DNA of 64,000 nucleotides, taken from positions 124,001-188,000 of the forward strand of contig NZ_WKJL01000009.1 in NCBI RefSeq assembly GCF_009674565.1, read 5' to 3'. Of the stretch, positions 53,799 to 62,868 are shown in pieces. Position 1 is the first letter of the stretch. Each line of letters opens with the position of its first letter. The position numbers were made by a program, and so were the translations under genes. This stretch comes from Duganella aquatilis (GTDB lineage: Bacteria; Pseudomonadota; Gammaproteobacteria; Burkholderiales; Burkholderiaceae_D). Below the pieces are notes generated by a model. That model saw only the letters and a list, made by a program, of their open reading frames with translations. It did not search any database and was not told the origin of the DNA.

Positions 53799-54404
53799 AT
53801 GGAATTCACTGCTTTTTTGAAGGGCATCGGTTTGGGCGGCAGCCTGATCGTTGCGATTGGTTCACAAAACGCCTATTTACTCAGGCAGGCGCTGAAACGG
53901 CAATTTGTTCTGACCTGCATCGCCATTTGTATTATCTGCGACGTGGTGCTGATTGGCGCCGGCGTTGCCGGCATGGGGAAACTGATTACTGAAGCGCTTG
54001 GCCTTTTATTCTGGATAAAAATAGCGGGATTCGTATTTTTATTCTGGTATGGATTGCGCGCGGCGCGCTCCGCATTGAATCCTGGCGTAATGTCGGCGAA
54101 TGAGAATGATACTGCACCGGATCGCCGTGCGGTTATTGCAGCGATGCTGGCGTTCAGTTTATTAAATCCCCATGTTTATCTCGATACCGTGGTTTTATTA
54201 GGTTCGATAGGCGGCCAGCAAGCCGGCGCTGGACGTTGGTATTTTGCTCTTGGGGCAATGTTGGCATCGACCATATGGTTCAGCAGTTTGGGGCTGGGCG
54301 CGCGTTATTTGACGCCAATATTTTCCCGTCCCAATGCCTGGCGGATTTTGGACGGCATTATCGCCTTGATCATGTGGACCCTGGCGATCTCCCTGTTTGT
54401 GTAG
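53799..54404 (+). CDS. argO: LysE/ArgO family amino acid exporter
   Basis: The 201-residue protein has about six membrane helices and LysE features (IVAIGSQNAYLLRQAL, LLNPHVYLDTVVLLGSI). It exports basic amino acids such as arginine or lysine. The ATG 53799 has GGAGAAGG upstream. Divergent ArgP supports the assignment. Confidence 0.9.
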   Translation: MEFTAFLKGIGLGGSLIVAIGSQNAYLLRQALKRQFVLTCIAICIICDVVLIGAGVAGMGKLITEALGLLFWIKIAGFVFLFWYGLRAARSALNPGVMSANENDTAPDRRAVIAAMLAFSLLNPHVYLDTVVLLGSIGGQQAGAGRWYFALGAMLASTIWFSSLGLGARYLTPIFSRPNAWRILDGIIALIMWTLAISLFV

Positions 54405-54512
54405 GGCGCAAGCTGAAAACTGGCTGGTTTATGCTAATTCTTAGCATGACTTTGCCTTTCAGCTTACAATGCAGGTAGTCATCTTGATCCGCCCGCCGGG
54501 CGCAGAACGTCA

Positions 54513-56819
54513 ATGAGCGCAGAACCAGGCTATCTCACAGCAATGGTGGTGGAATTTACCGCCGACTCCATCTTGAGCGCATTACTGATTTTCCTATGGC
54601 TGATGCAGCGCAAGGAAAAACACGCCTTATTCTGGGGCGCCGGCCAATTGGCGATTATGGCCGGTGGAATTATATGGTTTGGCGGCGCCGGCCTTATTCC
54701 CTTGGAATTGCAGCTGTATTTATGCGCCTTGTGTTTAACCGTCGGCATGGCTGGTTATTGGTCGGGCACGCAATTTTTTATCGGCAAATTACGCGCTTAT
54801 CACGTGCGCTGGATGCTGCCGGTTATTCTGACCCTCAGCGGCTTTTTTTATTACCTCTGGCACCTGAATAATGCATGGCTGCCGCCCGGCAGCGCGGCGG
54901 CTTTAGGCCTGGTGATGTTATGGGGGGGCTCGCGGTTGGTCAGCGTTAATAATCGCTATCGCTGGCTGGGCCTGACGCTGATGCTGCGCGGCGGTTTTAA
55001 TTTGTTCTCGGCGGCCAGCCTCAGCCCGGACCTTTATAAAGTGTGGTTTGTCGGCACCAGCATTCTCAAGGTGCTGACGATGCTCGGCCTGATCTACGCG
55101 GTCCAGGATGAAATCCAGCAACGTTACGCCCGCACCATCGACAGCCTCAGCCATGGATTTCTGATCCGCGACCGGCGCGGCTATATCCACGTCGCCAATG
55201 AACGGTGTGCAAAGTTGCTAGGTTTTAACAGCGCACAAGAGTTGATCGGTTTGCATGTTTGCGATCTGTTGCCGGGCCTGACGCGCGAGATGGCCGACCA
55301 CTATTTCTTCCGCTTCGAGGCCGACGGCGCGGAGTATCCGATCGCCGATACCGCCATCTTTAAGTTGCGAAATGGCAATCATTTGCCGGTTGAGCTGCTG
55401 GGCTCGCCGTACGTCGAGCGCGGCCGCCTGTACTGCCTGGTCCAGCTGCTGGACATCAGCGAGCGTAAAAAGAAGGACGATTTGCTGTACCAGGCCGCCC
55501 GCGTCGATCCCGTCACCGGCTATTGCAACCGTCACGCGCTGTCGGTCCGGCTGACGGAGGAAGTGAAAAAGGCCGCCGCGGTGGGCCGCGAATGCGCGGT
55601 GCTGTTCATCGACCTGGACAAGTTCAAGCGCGTCAACGATTCCTTCGGCCATGCCGCCGGCGACGAGCTGCTGCGCAACGCCGCCGACAGCCTGCATCAC
55701 CTGCTGCGACCGACCGACGTGCTGGCCCGCTTCGGCGGCGACGAGTTCATCATCGTCATTGCCGACCTGGCGCCGAACAGCGCCGAGCAGATGGCCATCG
55801 ATTGCGCCGACGCCGTCATCGCCGCCATGGCCAAAGGCTTCGAGCTGTCCTACCATGCGATCAGCGTCACGGCCAGCGTCGGCATCGCCTGCTATCCCCA
55901 CCACGGCGCCGATAGCGATACCCTGATCCGCAACGCCGACATCGCCATGTATGCGGCCAAGAAAGCCGGCCGCGGCGAGCGGCGCGTGTTCAACGATGCC
56001 ATGAACGCCGTCGCCAAGAACGCCCTGGCGATCGACGGCGCCTTGCGCGACGCCATCGAGGCCAACGAGTTCTACCTGGTCTACCAGGCCATCACCAACG
56101 CCCACACCGGCAAGCTGACCAAGGTGGAGGCGCTGCTGCGCTGGAACAGTCCACTGCTGGGGCCGATGCCGCCGGACCGCTTCATTCCGGTCGCCGAGGA
56201 CAGCGGCATGATCATCGCGCTGGGCACCTGGGTGCTGGAGCAGGCCTGCCGCCAGGTCGGCCTGTGGAAGCACAGCGTACTGGACGATGTGACCATCAGC
56301 ATCAACGTCTCGGCCTGGCAGCTGGCCGATCCTGGGTTTGTCACGCTGGTGTCGCAGGCGCTGATCCGCAACGGCCTGTCGCCGCACCAGCTGGAACTGG
56401 AGCTGACCGAGCGCGTGCTGATCGAGGACGCCGCCAACGTCCAGACCGTGCTGGCGCAGCTGCGCGCGCTGGGCGTCGGCATTTCGCTGGATGACTTCGG
56501 CACCGGCTATTCCTCGCTCAGCTATCTGACGCAGTTCCACCTGAACACGCTGAAGATCGACCGCGCCTTTGTCATGGATATCGAGCATAGCGAGCGCAGC
56601 AACAGCCTGGTGCACGCCATCATCGCCATGGGCCACAGCCTGGGCCTGCAACTGGTGGCGGAGGGCGTGGAAACGGCGGGGCAGGCCGCGATCCTGGAAA
56701 AGATGGGCTGCCATTATCTGCAGGGCTACCATATTTCGCGGCCGATACTGGCGGACGACCTGCTGCATTTCGCCGGCGACCGCGCCGCGCCGCAAGCGCA
56801 GCCGGACTTCGTTATTTAG
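54513..56819 (+). CDS. membrane PAS-GGDEF-EAL protein
   Basis: The 768-residue protein has about six or seven N-terminal membrane helices (residues 10-200), a PAS domain (about 205-325), a GGDEF domain (FGGDEFIIVI) and an EAL domain (KVEALLRWNSP, with DDFGTGYSSLSYL). Both catalytic motifs look complete, so it could make and break c-di-GMP. It overlaps the convergent gene at 56812. Confidence 0.92.
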   Translation: MSAEPGYLTAMVVEFTADSILSALLIFLWLMQRKEKHALFWGAGQLAIMAGGIIWFGGAGLIPLELQLYLCALCLTVGMAGYWSGTQFFIGKLRAYHVRWMLPVILTLSGFFYYLWHLNNAWLPPGSAAALGLVMLWGGSRLVSVNNRYRWLGLTLMLRGGFNLFSAASLSPDLYKVWFVGTSILKVLTMLGLIYAVQDEIQQRYARTIDSLSHGFLIRDRRGYIHVANERCAKLLGFNSAQELIGLHVCDLLPGLTREMADHYFFRFEADGAEYPIADTAIFKLRNGNHLPVELLGSPYVERGRLYCLVQLLDISERKKKDDLLYQAARVDPVTGYCNRHALSVRLTEEVKKAAAVGRECAVLFIDLDKFKRVNDSFGHAAGDELLRNAADSLHHLLRPTDVLARFGGDEFIIVIADLAPNSAEQMAIDCADAVIAAMAKGFELSYHAISVTASVGIACYPHHGADSDTLIRNADIAMYAAKKAGRGERRVFNDAMNAVAKNALAIDGALRDAIEANEFYLVYQAITNAHTGKLTKVEALLRWNSPLLGPMPPDRFIPVAEDSGMIIALGTWVLEQACRQVGLWKHSVLDDVTISINVSAWQLADPGFVTLVSQALIRNGLSPHQLELELTERVLIEDAANVQTVLAQLRALGVGISLDDFGTGYSSLSYLTQFHLNTLKIDRAFVMDIEHSERSNSLVHAIIAMGHSLGLQLVAEGVETAGQAAILEKMGCHYLQGYHISRPILADDLLHFAGDRAAPQAQPDFVI

Positions 56820-57141
56820 CCGCAGGCACCGGCTGTGCCGCTTCGTCCGCCGTCAGTATCCAGATGCGGTCGATATAGCCCATGCCATCCACCGTGTAAT
56901 TGACCACCAGGTCGGCGCCGCGCACGGCGGCCGGCATCTCGATGCGGTTGTCCTGGTTGAAGATGCGCGCGGACGGCGACAGCTGGCGCGGCTTGCCGTC
57001 CAGCGTAATGTCGGGAAAATAGCCGGGCGTGAATTTGCCGCGCAGGATGTTGGCGGGGAAGGGGCGGTCAATGGCGAGCGCGGGCAGCGTCATCGTCAAG
57101 GCCAGCAGCACAGTCAAGGTCAGGGCAAACCAGCGTCGCAT
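56812..57141 (-). CDS. small secreted hypothetical protein
   Basis: The 109-residue protein has a Sec signal peptide (MRRWFALTLTVLLALTMTLPALA) and a mature domain with GKFTPGYFPDITLDGKPRQL. No Cys. It is probably periplasmic and small; I do not recognise a family. It starts 24 bp after the Nramp-like gene on the same strand and so may be co-transcribed. Confidence 0.65.
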   Translation of the reverse strand: MRRWFALTLTVLLALTMTLPALAIDRPFPANILRGKFTPGYFPDITLDGKPRQLSPSARIFNQDNRIEMPAAVRGADLVVNYTVDGMGYIDRIWILTADEAAQPVPAAK

Positions 57142-57165
57142 CGCACCTCCGGGGAAAACCGCAGC

Positions 57166-58431
57166 TTACCCCAGCGTGGCAAACATCGCCAGTACCGCCA
57201 GCGCCATCACACCGGTGCACAGCCAGCCCAGCACGCGCAGGCGGCGCGAGATCACCAGCTCGCCCATCACGGCCGGCCGCACGGCCAGCAGCATCACCAC
57301 CACCATCACCGGCACCGCGATCACGCCGTTGACCACCGCGCTCCAGAACAGCGCCTGGATCGGGTCGATGGAGGTGAAGCACAGCGCCGTGCCGCCCAGC
57401 GTGGCGCCGATGATGATGGCGTAGAACTTGCGCGCGCCAGCCAGCTGCAACTCCAGGCTGTTCTTCCAGCGCATGGCGCCGGCGATGGCGTAGGCGGCCG
57501 AGCCGGCCAGCACCGGCACCGCCAGCAGGCCGGTGCCGATGATGCCCATGCTGAACAGGGCGAATGCGAAGTCGCCGGCGATCGGCCGCAGCGCCTCGGC
57601 CGCCTGCGCCGACGACGCAATGTGGGTGACGCCGTGGGCGCCGAGTGTGACGGCGGTGGTCAGCATGATGCACATCGCCACCAGGTTGGAAAAGCCCATG
57701 CCGGTGACGGTGTCGATCTTGATGCGCCTGAGCTGCTCGCTGGCCTGGTGCGTGGCGTGCTTGAGCGGCTGGGCGTCGGGATCGGCATGCAGGTCTTCCA
57801 CTTCCTGCGAGGCCTGCCAGAAGAACAGGTAAGGGCTGATGGTGGTGCCGAAGATCGCCACCACGGTGGTGATGTAATCCTTGTTCCAGCTGAGCGAAGG
57901 CAGCACGGCCGCATGCAGGATGTCCGGCCACGGCAGCCTGAGCGTCAGCGCGGTGGCGACGTAGGCCAGCAGCGCCAGCGTCAGCCACTTGAGCACCCGC
58001 ACGTAGCTGCGGTAGGGCAGCATCACCTGCAGCACCGCCGACAGCACGCCGGCGCCGGCCGCATACCAGTGCGCGCCGCCGCCCAGCACCAGGCTGGCGG
58101 CCTCGCCCATGGCGGCGATGTCGGCGGCGATGTTGATGGTGTTGGCGAGCAGCAGCAAGGCCACCAGCGTGTACAGCAGCCAGGCCGGGAAGTGGCGGCG
58201 GATATTGGTCGCCAGCCCATGTCCGCTGACGCGGCCGATGTGCGCGCTGACCGCCTGGATGCCCACCATCAGCGGGTAGGCCAGCAGCAGCGTCCACAGC
58301 ATGCCGTAGCGGAATTGCGCGCCGGCCTGCGAGTAGGTGGCGATGCCGCTCGGGTCGTCGTCGGCGGCGCCGGTGATCAGGCCGGGGCCGAGCTTGCCGA
58401 GCCAGCCCTTGGCCTGGACGTCTTTATCCAT
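57166..58431 (-). CDS. Nramp-like divalent metal transporter with altered motifs
   Basis: The 421-residue protein has eleven membrane helices in the Nramp/LeuT fold. The first helix reads DDDPSGIATYSQAGA where transition-metal Nramps have DPGN, and helix six reads FGTTISPYLFFWQ without the metal-binding methionine. This branch is widespread and may transport another cation such as Mg. No MntR-like site was identified. Confidence 0.85.
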   Translation of the reverse strand: MDKDVQAKGWLGKLGPGLITGAADDDPSGIATYSQAGAQFRYGMLWTLLLAYPLMVGIQAVSAHIGRVSGHGLATNIRRHFPAWLLYTLVALLLLANTINIAADIAAMGEAASLVLGGGAHWYAAGAGVLSAVLQVMLPYRSYVRVLKWLTLALLAYVATALTLRLPWPDILHAAVLPSLSWNKDYITTVVAIFGTTISPYLFFWQASQEVEDLHADPDAQPLKHATHQASEQLRRIKIDTVTGMGFSNLVAMCIMLTTAVTLGAHGVTHIASSAQAAEALRPIAGDFAFALFSMGIIGTGLLAVPVLAGSAAYAIAGAMRWKNSLELQLAGARKFYAIIIGATLGGTALCFTSIDPIQALFWSAVVNGVIAVPVMVVVMLLAVRPAVMGELVISRRLRVLGWLCTGVMALAVLAMFATLG

Positions 58432-58519
58432 GATGTCTCCTGTTTGCAGCCATGCTAAGGCGGCGCCCGCCGCGCTTCCGTGCGCAGCCGTACTATGACT
58501 GCATGAACAACTGTTGCTG

Positions 58520-58574
58520 TGTCATCAAGATGTCACGCCGGCGTCATCGCATCGTCACATGCTCTTCCTACAAT
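58520..58574 (+). promoter_or_regulatory. Pho box promoter
   Basis: Four repeats (TGTCAT, TGTCAC, CGTCAT, CGTCAC) begin at 58520, 58531, 58542 and 58553, exactly 11 bp apart. A -10 element TACAAT lies at 58569-58574, 10 bp after the last repeat. This is the spacing of PhoB-activated promoters. It drives the TonB-dependent receptor gene. Confidence 0.8.
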
Positions 58575-58620
58575 CTTGCCAGTTGATATTCCACCAACCT
58601 AGCAAGAAAGAACAACAATC

Positions 58621-60879
58621 ATGCAACAGCGCTTCCCCCTGAAACCTCTGTGCCTGCTGGTTCTGCAAGCCCTGGCCTGCCACGCCGCCTACGCTGCCGC
58701 CACCGTTCCCGCCGATGCCGACGCCGCCGATGACAGCGCCGCTGTCGCCGCCATGGCCGGTCCGGTGCAAACCGTGGAAATCACCGGCCGCGGCCAGTCG
58801 CGCCAGGTGCAAAACATCAACAAGGCCGACCTGGCCGAAGCGCTGCCGGGCACCAGCCCGCTGAAAGTGCTGGAGAAGCTGCCAGGCGTGAACTTCCAGT
58901 CGTCCGATCCGTTCGGCGCCTACGAGTGGTCGACCCGCTTCAGCATCCGTGGCTTCAACCAGAATCAGCTGGGCTTCACGCTGGACGGCATCCCGCTCGG
59001 CGACATGACCTACGGTAACAACAACGGCCTGCACATCAGCCGCGCCATCTCGTCGGAAAACATCGGCAGCGTGTCGGTGTCGCAAGGCGCCGGTTCGCTG
59101 GGCACCGCCTCGTCGAGCAACCTGGGCGGCACCGTGCAGTTCTTCACGCTGGCGCCGAGCGACGAGCGCGGCCTGACCTTCGCGCAAACCGTGGGCAGCG
59201 ATTCGACCTCGCGCACCTTCGCCCGCGTCGACACCGGCCTGATCAACGGCGTCTTCAAGGCCTACCTGAGCGGCACCCGCCAGCGCACCGACAAATGGAA
59301 AGGCCAGGGCGGTCAGGACCAGGACCAGTGGAACTCGCGCTTCGTGTTCAACTTCGGCGACAACAGCCTGACCGGCTTCCTGAATTACTCGGACCGCAAG
59401 GAAATCGACTACCAGGATCTGTCGCTGGAAATGATCCGCCGCCTCGGCTACAACTGGGACAACTACCAGTCCGACTGGCAGCGCGCGGTCAACGCCGCCA
59501 AGGGCATCTTCACCGGCGGCGTCACCAGCCTGGACGACGCCTACTACTCGGCCGGCGGCCTGCGCAAGGACACCCTGGGCGGCCTGACGCTGGACCTGCA
59601 CCTGGCCCAGAACCTGGACCTGAAAACCACCATCTACCACCACGACAACAAGGGCCAGGGCCACTGGTACACGCCGTACGTGCCGACCGACGCCAACAAC
59701 CCGATCTCGCTGCGCACCACCGAGTACAGCATCGGCCGCGACGGCGTCACCAGCGACCTGAGCTGGGAAATCGGCGACCACACCGTCACGGCCGGCCTGT
59801 GGGGCGAGCGTAACAACCACACCGCCAGCCGTAACTACTACGGCGTGACCGGCCCGGCCGACACCATGTACTACCTGACCAACCCGTTCGCCACCGACTG
59901 GAAGCAGAACTTCATCACCACCACCTCGCAGTACTACCTGCAGGACACGCTGGCGCTGATGGACAACAAGCTGAAGATCAATGCCGGCTTCAAGGCGCTG
60001 GACGTGGACATCAAGGCCACCAACATCGTCGGCACCCGCGCCGCCGGCGACCTGGACGCCAACAAGAAATTCCTGCCGCAAGCCGGCTTCAACTACGCGG
60101 TCACCGGCGACGATGAAGTGTTCGGTTCGGCATCGAAAAACATGCGCGCGCACCAGCCGGGCGTAACCGGTCCGTTCTCGCAGACCCAGGCCGCCTACAA
60201 CGCCGGCGTCGGCAACCTGAAACCGGAAACCTCGACCAACGTCGATCTCGGTTACCGCTTCAAGCGCGCCAGCCTGCAAGGCTCGCTGGCGGTGTACAGC
60301 GCGCGCTTCGACGACCGCCAGCTGAGCGTGGCGACCTGCGCCGGCATCGTCGGTTGCGCCTCGACCTTCGTCAACGTCGGCAAGGTGGACACCAAGGGCC
60401 TGGAAGCGATCGCCGTGTGGAAGTTCAACCGCGAGTTCAGCTGGTTCAACTCCTACACCTTCAACGATTCCAAGTACAAGTCGAACTACATGGACGGCAC
60501 CACGCTGGTGGCGGTCAGCGGCAAGACCGTGGTCGACGCGCCGCGCCAGCTGTTCAACACCGAACTGTCGTATGAAGGCGGCCCGTTGTTCGCCCGCGTC
60601 GGCGCCAAGTACACCGGCAAGCGTTACTACACCTACCTGAATGACAACGGCGTGCCGTCGTTCTGGCTGGCCAACCTGTCGGCCGGCTACAAGCTGAAAT
60701 CGCTGGGCTGGGCCAAGGAACTGTCGCTGCAGCTGAACGTGACCAACCTGTTCGACAAGCAGTACATCAGCACCATCGGTTCCAACGGCTTCCAGGCCAG
60801 CGATCCGACCGGCACCGCGCAGACCCTGCTGAACGGCGCGCCACGCCAGGTCTTCCTGACCCTGAACGGCAAGCTGTAA
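58621..60879 (+). CDS. TonB-dependent receptor
   Basis: The 752-residue outer-membrane receptor has a signal peptide (residues 1-25), a plug domain (GQSRQVQNINKADL, RFSIRGFNQNQLGFTLDGIPLGD, VSQGAGSLGTASSSNLGG) and a 22-strand barrel ending in QVFLTLNGKL. The Pho box before it implies use in phosphate starvation, perhaps to import phosphate-containing compounds. A TonB box is not obvious. AAGAAAGAAC precedes the ATG. Confidence 0.92.
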   Translation: MQQRFPLKPLCLLVLQALACHAAYAAATVPADADAADDSAAVAAMAGPVQTVEITGRGQSRQVQNINKADLAEALPGTSPLKVLEKLPGVNFQSSDPFGAYEWSTRFSIRGFNQNQLGFTLDGIPLGDMTYGNNNGLHISRAISSENIGSVSVSQGAGSLGTASSSNLGGTVQFFTLAPSDERGLTFAQTVGSDSTSRTFARVDTGLINGVFKAYLSGTRQRTDKWKGQGGQDQDQWNSRFVFNFGDNSLTGFLNYSDRKEIDYQDLSLEMIRRLGYNWDNYQSDWQRAVNAAKGIFTGGVTSLDDAYYSAGGLRKDTLGGLTLDLHLAQNLDLKTTIYHHDNKGQGHWYTPYVPTDANNPISLRTTEYSIGRDGVTSDLSWEIGDHTVTAGLWGERNNHTASRNYYGVTGPADTMYYLTNPFATDWKQNFITTTSQYYLQDTLALMDNKLKINAGFKALDVDIKATNIVGTRAAGDLDANKKFLPQAGFNYAVTGDDEVFGSASKNMRAHQPGVTGPFSQTQAAYNAGVGNLKPETSTNVDLGYRFKRASLQGSLAVYSARFDDRQLSVATCAGIVGCASTFVNVGKVDTKGLEAIAVWKFNREFSWFNSYTFNDSKYKSNYMDGTTLVAVSGKTVVDAPRQLFNTELSYEGGPLFARVGAKYTGKRYYTYLNDNGVPSFWLANLSAGYKLKSLGWAKELSLQLNVTNLFDKQYISTIGSNGFQASDPTGTAQTLLNGAPRQVFLTLNGKL

Positions 60880-60890
60880 ATCGTCCTTAA

Positions 60891-60932
60891 GCGCAAGTTG
60901 TTGTGTGGAAAACACAGCAACAGCTTGTCGCT
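60891..60932 (+). terminator. long hairpin after the receptor gene
   Basis: The core TGTGT-GGAAA-ACACA is extended by imperfect pairing of GCAAGTTGT with CAACAGCTTG. No T-run follows, so it may act as RNA stabiliser or partial terminator. Confidence 0.4.
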
Positions 60933-60992
60933 GGCACGCGCCTCCTGTTAGTTGCATACTGGATATCCGGTGCAACTATCAGGAGATCTGCC

Positions 60993-62690
60993 ATGAAATG
61001 GTTTTACGATCTGAGAATCGCCCCCAAACTGATCGTCTCGTTCGGTGCGGTGTTGTTGCTGACGCTAATCCTGGGCATCAGCAATATGGTGTCGATGAGC
61101 CGCGTCAACCAGGCGTCGACCGACCTGGCGGACAACTGGATGCCCAGTGTGCGCGCGGTGATGGACCTGCGCACCGACGTCGGCGAGTTGCGGCGCTGGG
61201 AGCTGGCCCACCTGCTCAACGACGACGCCGTGCTGATGGCCAATTATGAGAAGCGCATGGACGAAGCGCTGGCGGCCCTGAAAAAACACCGCAGCAACTA
61301 TGAGACCCTGATTTCCAGCCCCGAGGAACGGGCCCTGGCCGCCGATTTCGACAAGAGCGTGGCGGCCTATATGGGCGAGCACGACAAAATGGTGCAGCTG
61401 TCGCGCTCCGGCAACAAGGCCGAAGGACGCGCGGTGATGACCGCGTCGGCCTCGCGCATCACCGAATTCACCGACATCATCAACAAGCTGGTCAAACTGA
61501 ACGTCGACGGCGGCGATGCCGCCAGCGAGGCGGCGTCGGCGGTGTACCAGAGCGCGCGCATTACCTCGGTGATCCTGCTGGTGGTGAACATCGGCATCGG
61601 CATCGTGCTGGCGCTGTGGGTGGCGCGCATCGTCGCCAGGCCGCTGCAGGAAGCCGTGTCGCTGGCGCGCGACGTGGCGGACGGCGATCTGACGCGCGAC
61701 ATCGACGTCAAGAGCTCCTGCGAAACCGGGCAACTGATGCAGGCGCTGAAGGACATGACCAGCAACCTGCAAAGCCTGGTCAGCCAGGTGCGCAACGGCA
61801 CGGACACCATCGCCACGGCCTCGGCGGAAATCGCCAGCGGCAACCAGGACCTGTCGTCGCGCACCGAGGAACAGGCCAGCTCGCTGGAAGAGACGGCATC
61901 GTCGATGGAGGAGCTGACCAGCACCGTCAAGCAGAACGCCGACAATGCGCGCCAGGCCAACCAGCTGGCGCAATCGGCTTCCGGTATCGCGCTGAAGGGC
62001 GGCGACGTGGTGGGGCAGGTGGTGGGCACCATGGCCTCGATCAACGAATCGTCGCGCAAGATTGTCGACATTATTTCGGTGATCGATGGCATCGCCTTCC
62101 AGACCAATATCCTGGCGCTGAACGCGGCGGTGGAAGCGGCGCGCGCCGGCGAGCAGGGCCGTGGCTTCGCGGTGGTGGCGGGCGAGGTGCGCAACCTGGC
62201 GCACCGCTCGGCGGCGGCGGCCAAGGACATCAAGCTGCTGATCAGCGATTCGGTGGAGAAGGTGGAAACCGGCTCGGCACTGGTCAACCAGGCCGGCGAG
62301 ACGATGCACGAGATCGTCACCAGCATCACCCGCGTGACCGACATCATGAGCGAGATCACCTCGGCCAGCGTGGAGCAGAGTTCCGGCATCGAACAGGTGA
62401 ACACGGCGATCGTGCAGATGGACCAGGTGACGCAGCAGAATGCGGCGCTGGTGGAGGAGGCGGCGGCAGCGGCGGAGTCGATGCAGGAGCAGGCGGCCAA
62501 GTTGAGCGAGGTGGTCAGCGTGTTCAAGCTGCTGGCGACGGCGCAGACGGCGCCGCGTCCGGCCCCGCCGCCACGCAAGCGCGCGGTGCCGCCAGCGGTG
62601 GTGGCCAGCGCCAAGGCGCCGGCGCCGCGGTCGGCGCTGAAGAAGCCGGTCAAGGAGACCGTGGGTGGGGATGAGTGGGAGGCGTTCTGA
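60993..62690 (+). CDS. methyl-accepting chemotaxis protein
   Basis: The 565-residue protein has a helix at about 10-30, a four-helix-bundle sensor, a second helix near 195-215, a HAMP domain and a signalling domain with the hairpin tip IAFQTNILALNAAVEAARAGEQGRGF. It ends in DEWEAF, whose EWEAF resembles the CheR/CheB-binding pentapeptide NWETF. AGGAGATCTGCC supports ATG 60993. Confidence 0.95.
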   Translation: MKWFYDLRIAPKLIVSFGAVLLLTLILGISNMVSMSRVNQASTDLADNWMPSVRAVMDLRTDVGELRRWELAHLLNDDAVLMANYEKRMDEALAALKKHRSNYETLISSPEERALAADFDKSVAAYMGEHDKMVQLSRSGNKAEGRAVMTASASRITEFTDIINKLVKLNVDGGDAASEAASAVYQSARITSVILLVVNIGIGIVLALWVARIVARPLQEAVSLARDVADGDLTRDIDVKSSCETGQLMQALKDMTSNLQSLVSQVRNGTDTIATASAEIASGNQDLSSRTEEQASSLEETASSMEELTSTVKQNADNARQANQLAQSASGIALKGGDVVGQVVGTMASINESSRKIVDIISVIDGIAFQTNILALNAAVEAARAGEQGRGFAVVAGEVRNLAHRSAAAAKDIKLLISDSVEKVETGSALVNQAGETMHEIVTSITRVTDIMSEITSASVEQSSGIEQVNTAIVQMDQVTQQNAALVEEAAAAAESMQEQAAKLSEVVSVFKLLATAQTAPRPAPPPRKRAVPPAVVASAKAPAPRSALKKPVKETVGGDEWEAF

Positions 62691-62705
62691 GCGCAGCCCC
62701 TGTCG

Positions 62706-62861
62706 TCAGGATTGCGGCTGGCGCGCCAGCCAGTCTTTCAGGGCTTGTTGATAGCGCGTCAGCTCTTCCTGGTACAAATCTTCCACGCAGTAGACGCAGC
62801 CGCTGCTGCAGCAGTCGCCGGGAGCCGGCGGGGTGGGGGGTTGTGGCTTCGGGTCATCCAT
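62706..62861 (-). CDS. oxidoreductase-like small protein (PF09791 type)
   Basis: The 51-residue protein has a Pro-rich start and the motif GDCCSSGCVYCVEDLY followed by an amphipathic helix. This is the short 'oxidoreductase-like' domain found in many betaproteobacteria and mitochondria. The Cys cluster may bind metal or undergo redox reactions. Start ATG 62861. Confidence 0.8.
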   Translation of the reverse strand: MDDPKPQPPTPPAPGDCCSSGCVYCVEDLYQEELTRYQQALKDWLARQPQS

Positions 62862-62868
62862 ACTTGTC

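Noticed and set aside
60930..60992. sigma-54 promoter upstream of the chemotaxis receptor (CTGGCACGCGCC)
   Set aside because: The -24-like TGGCACG is present, but no GC element stands at the required distance.
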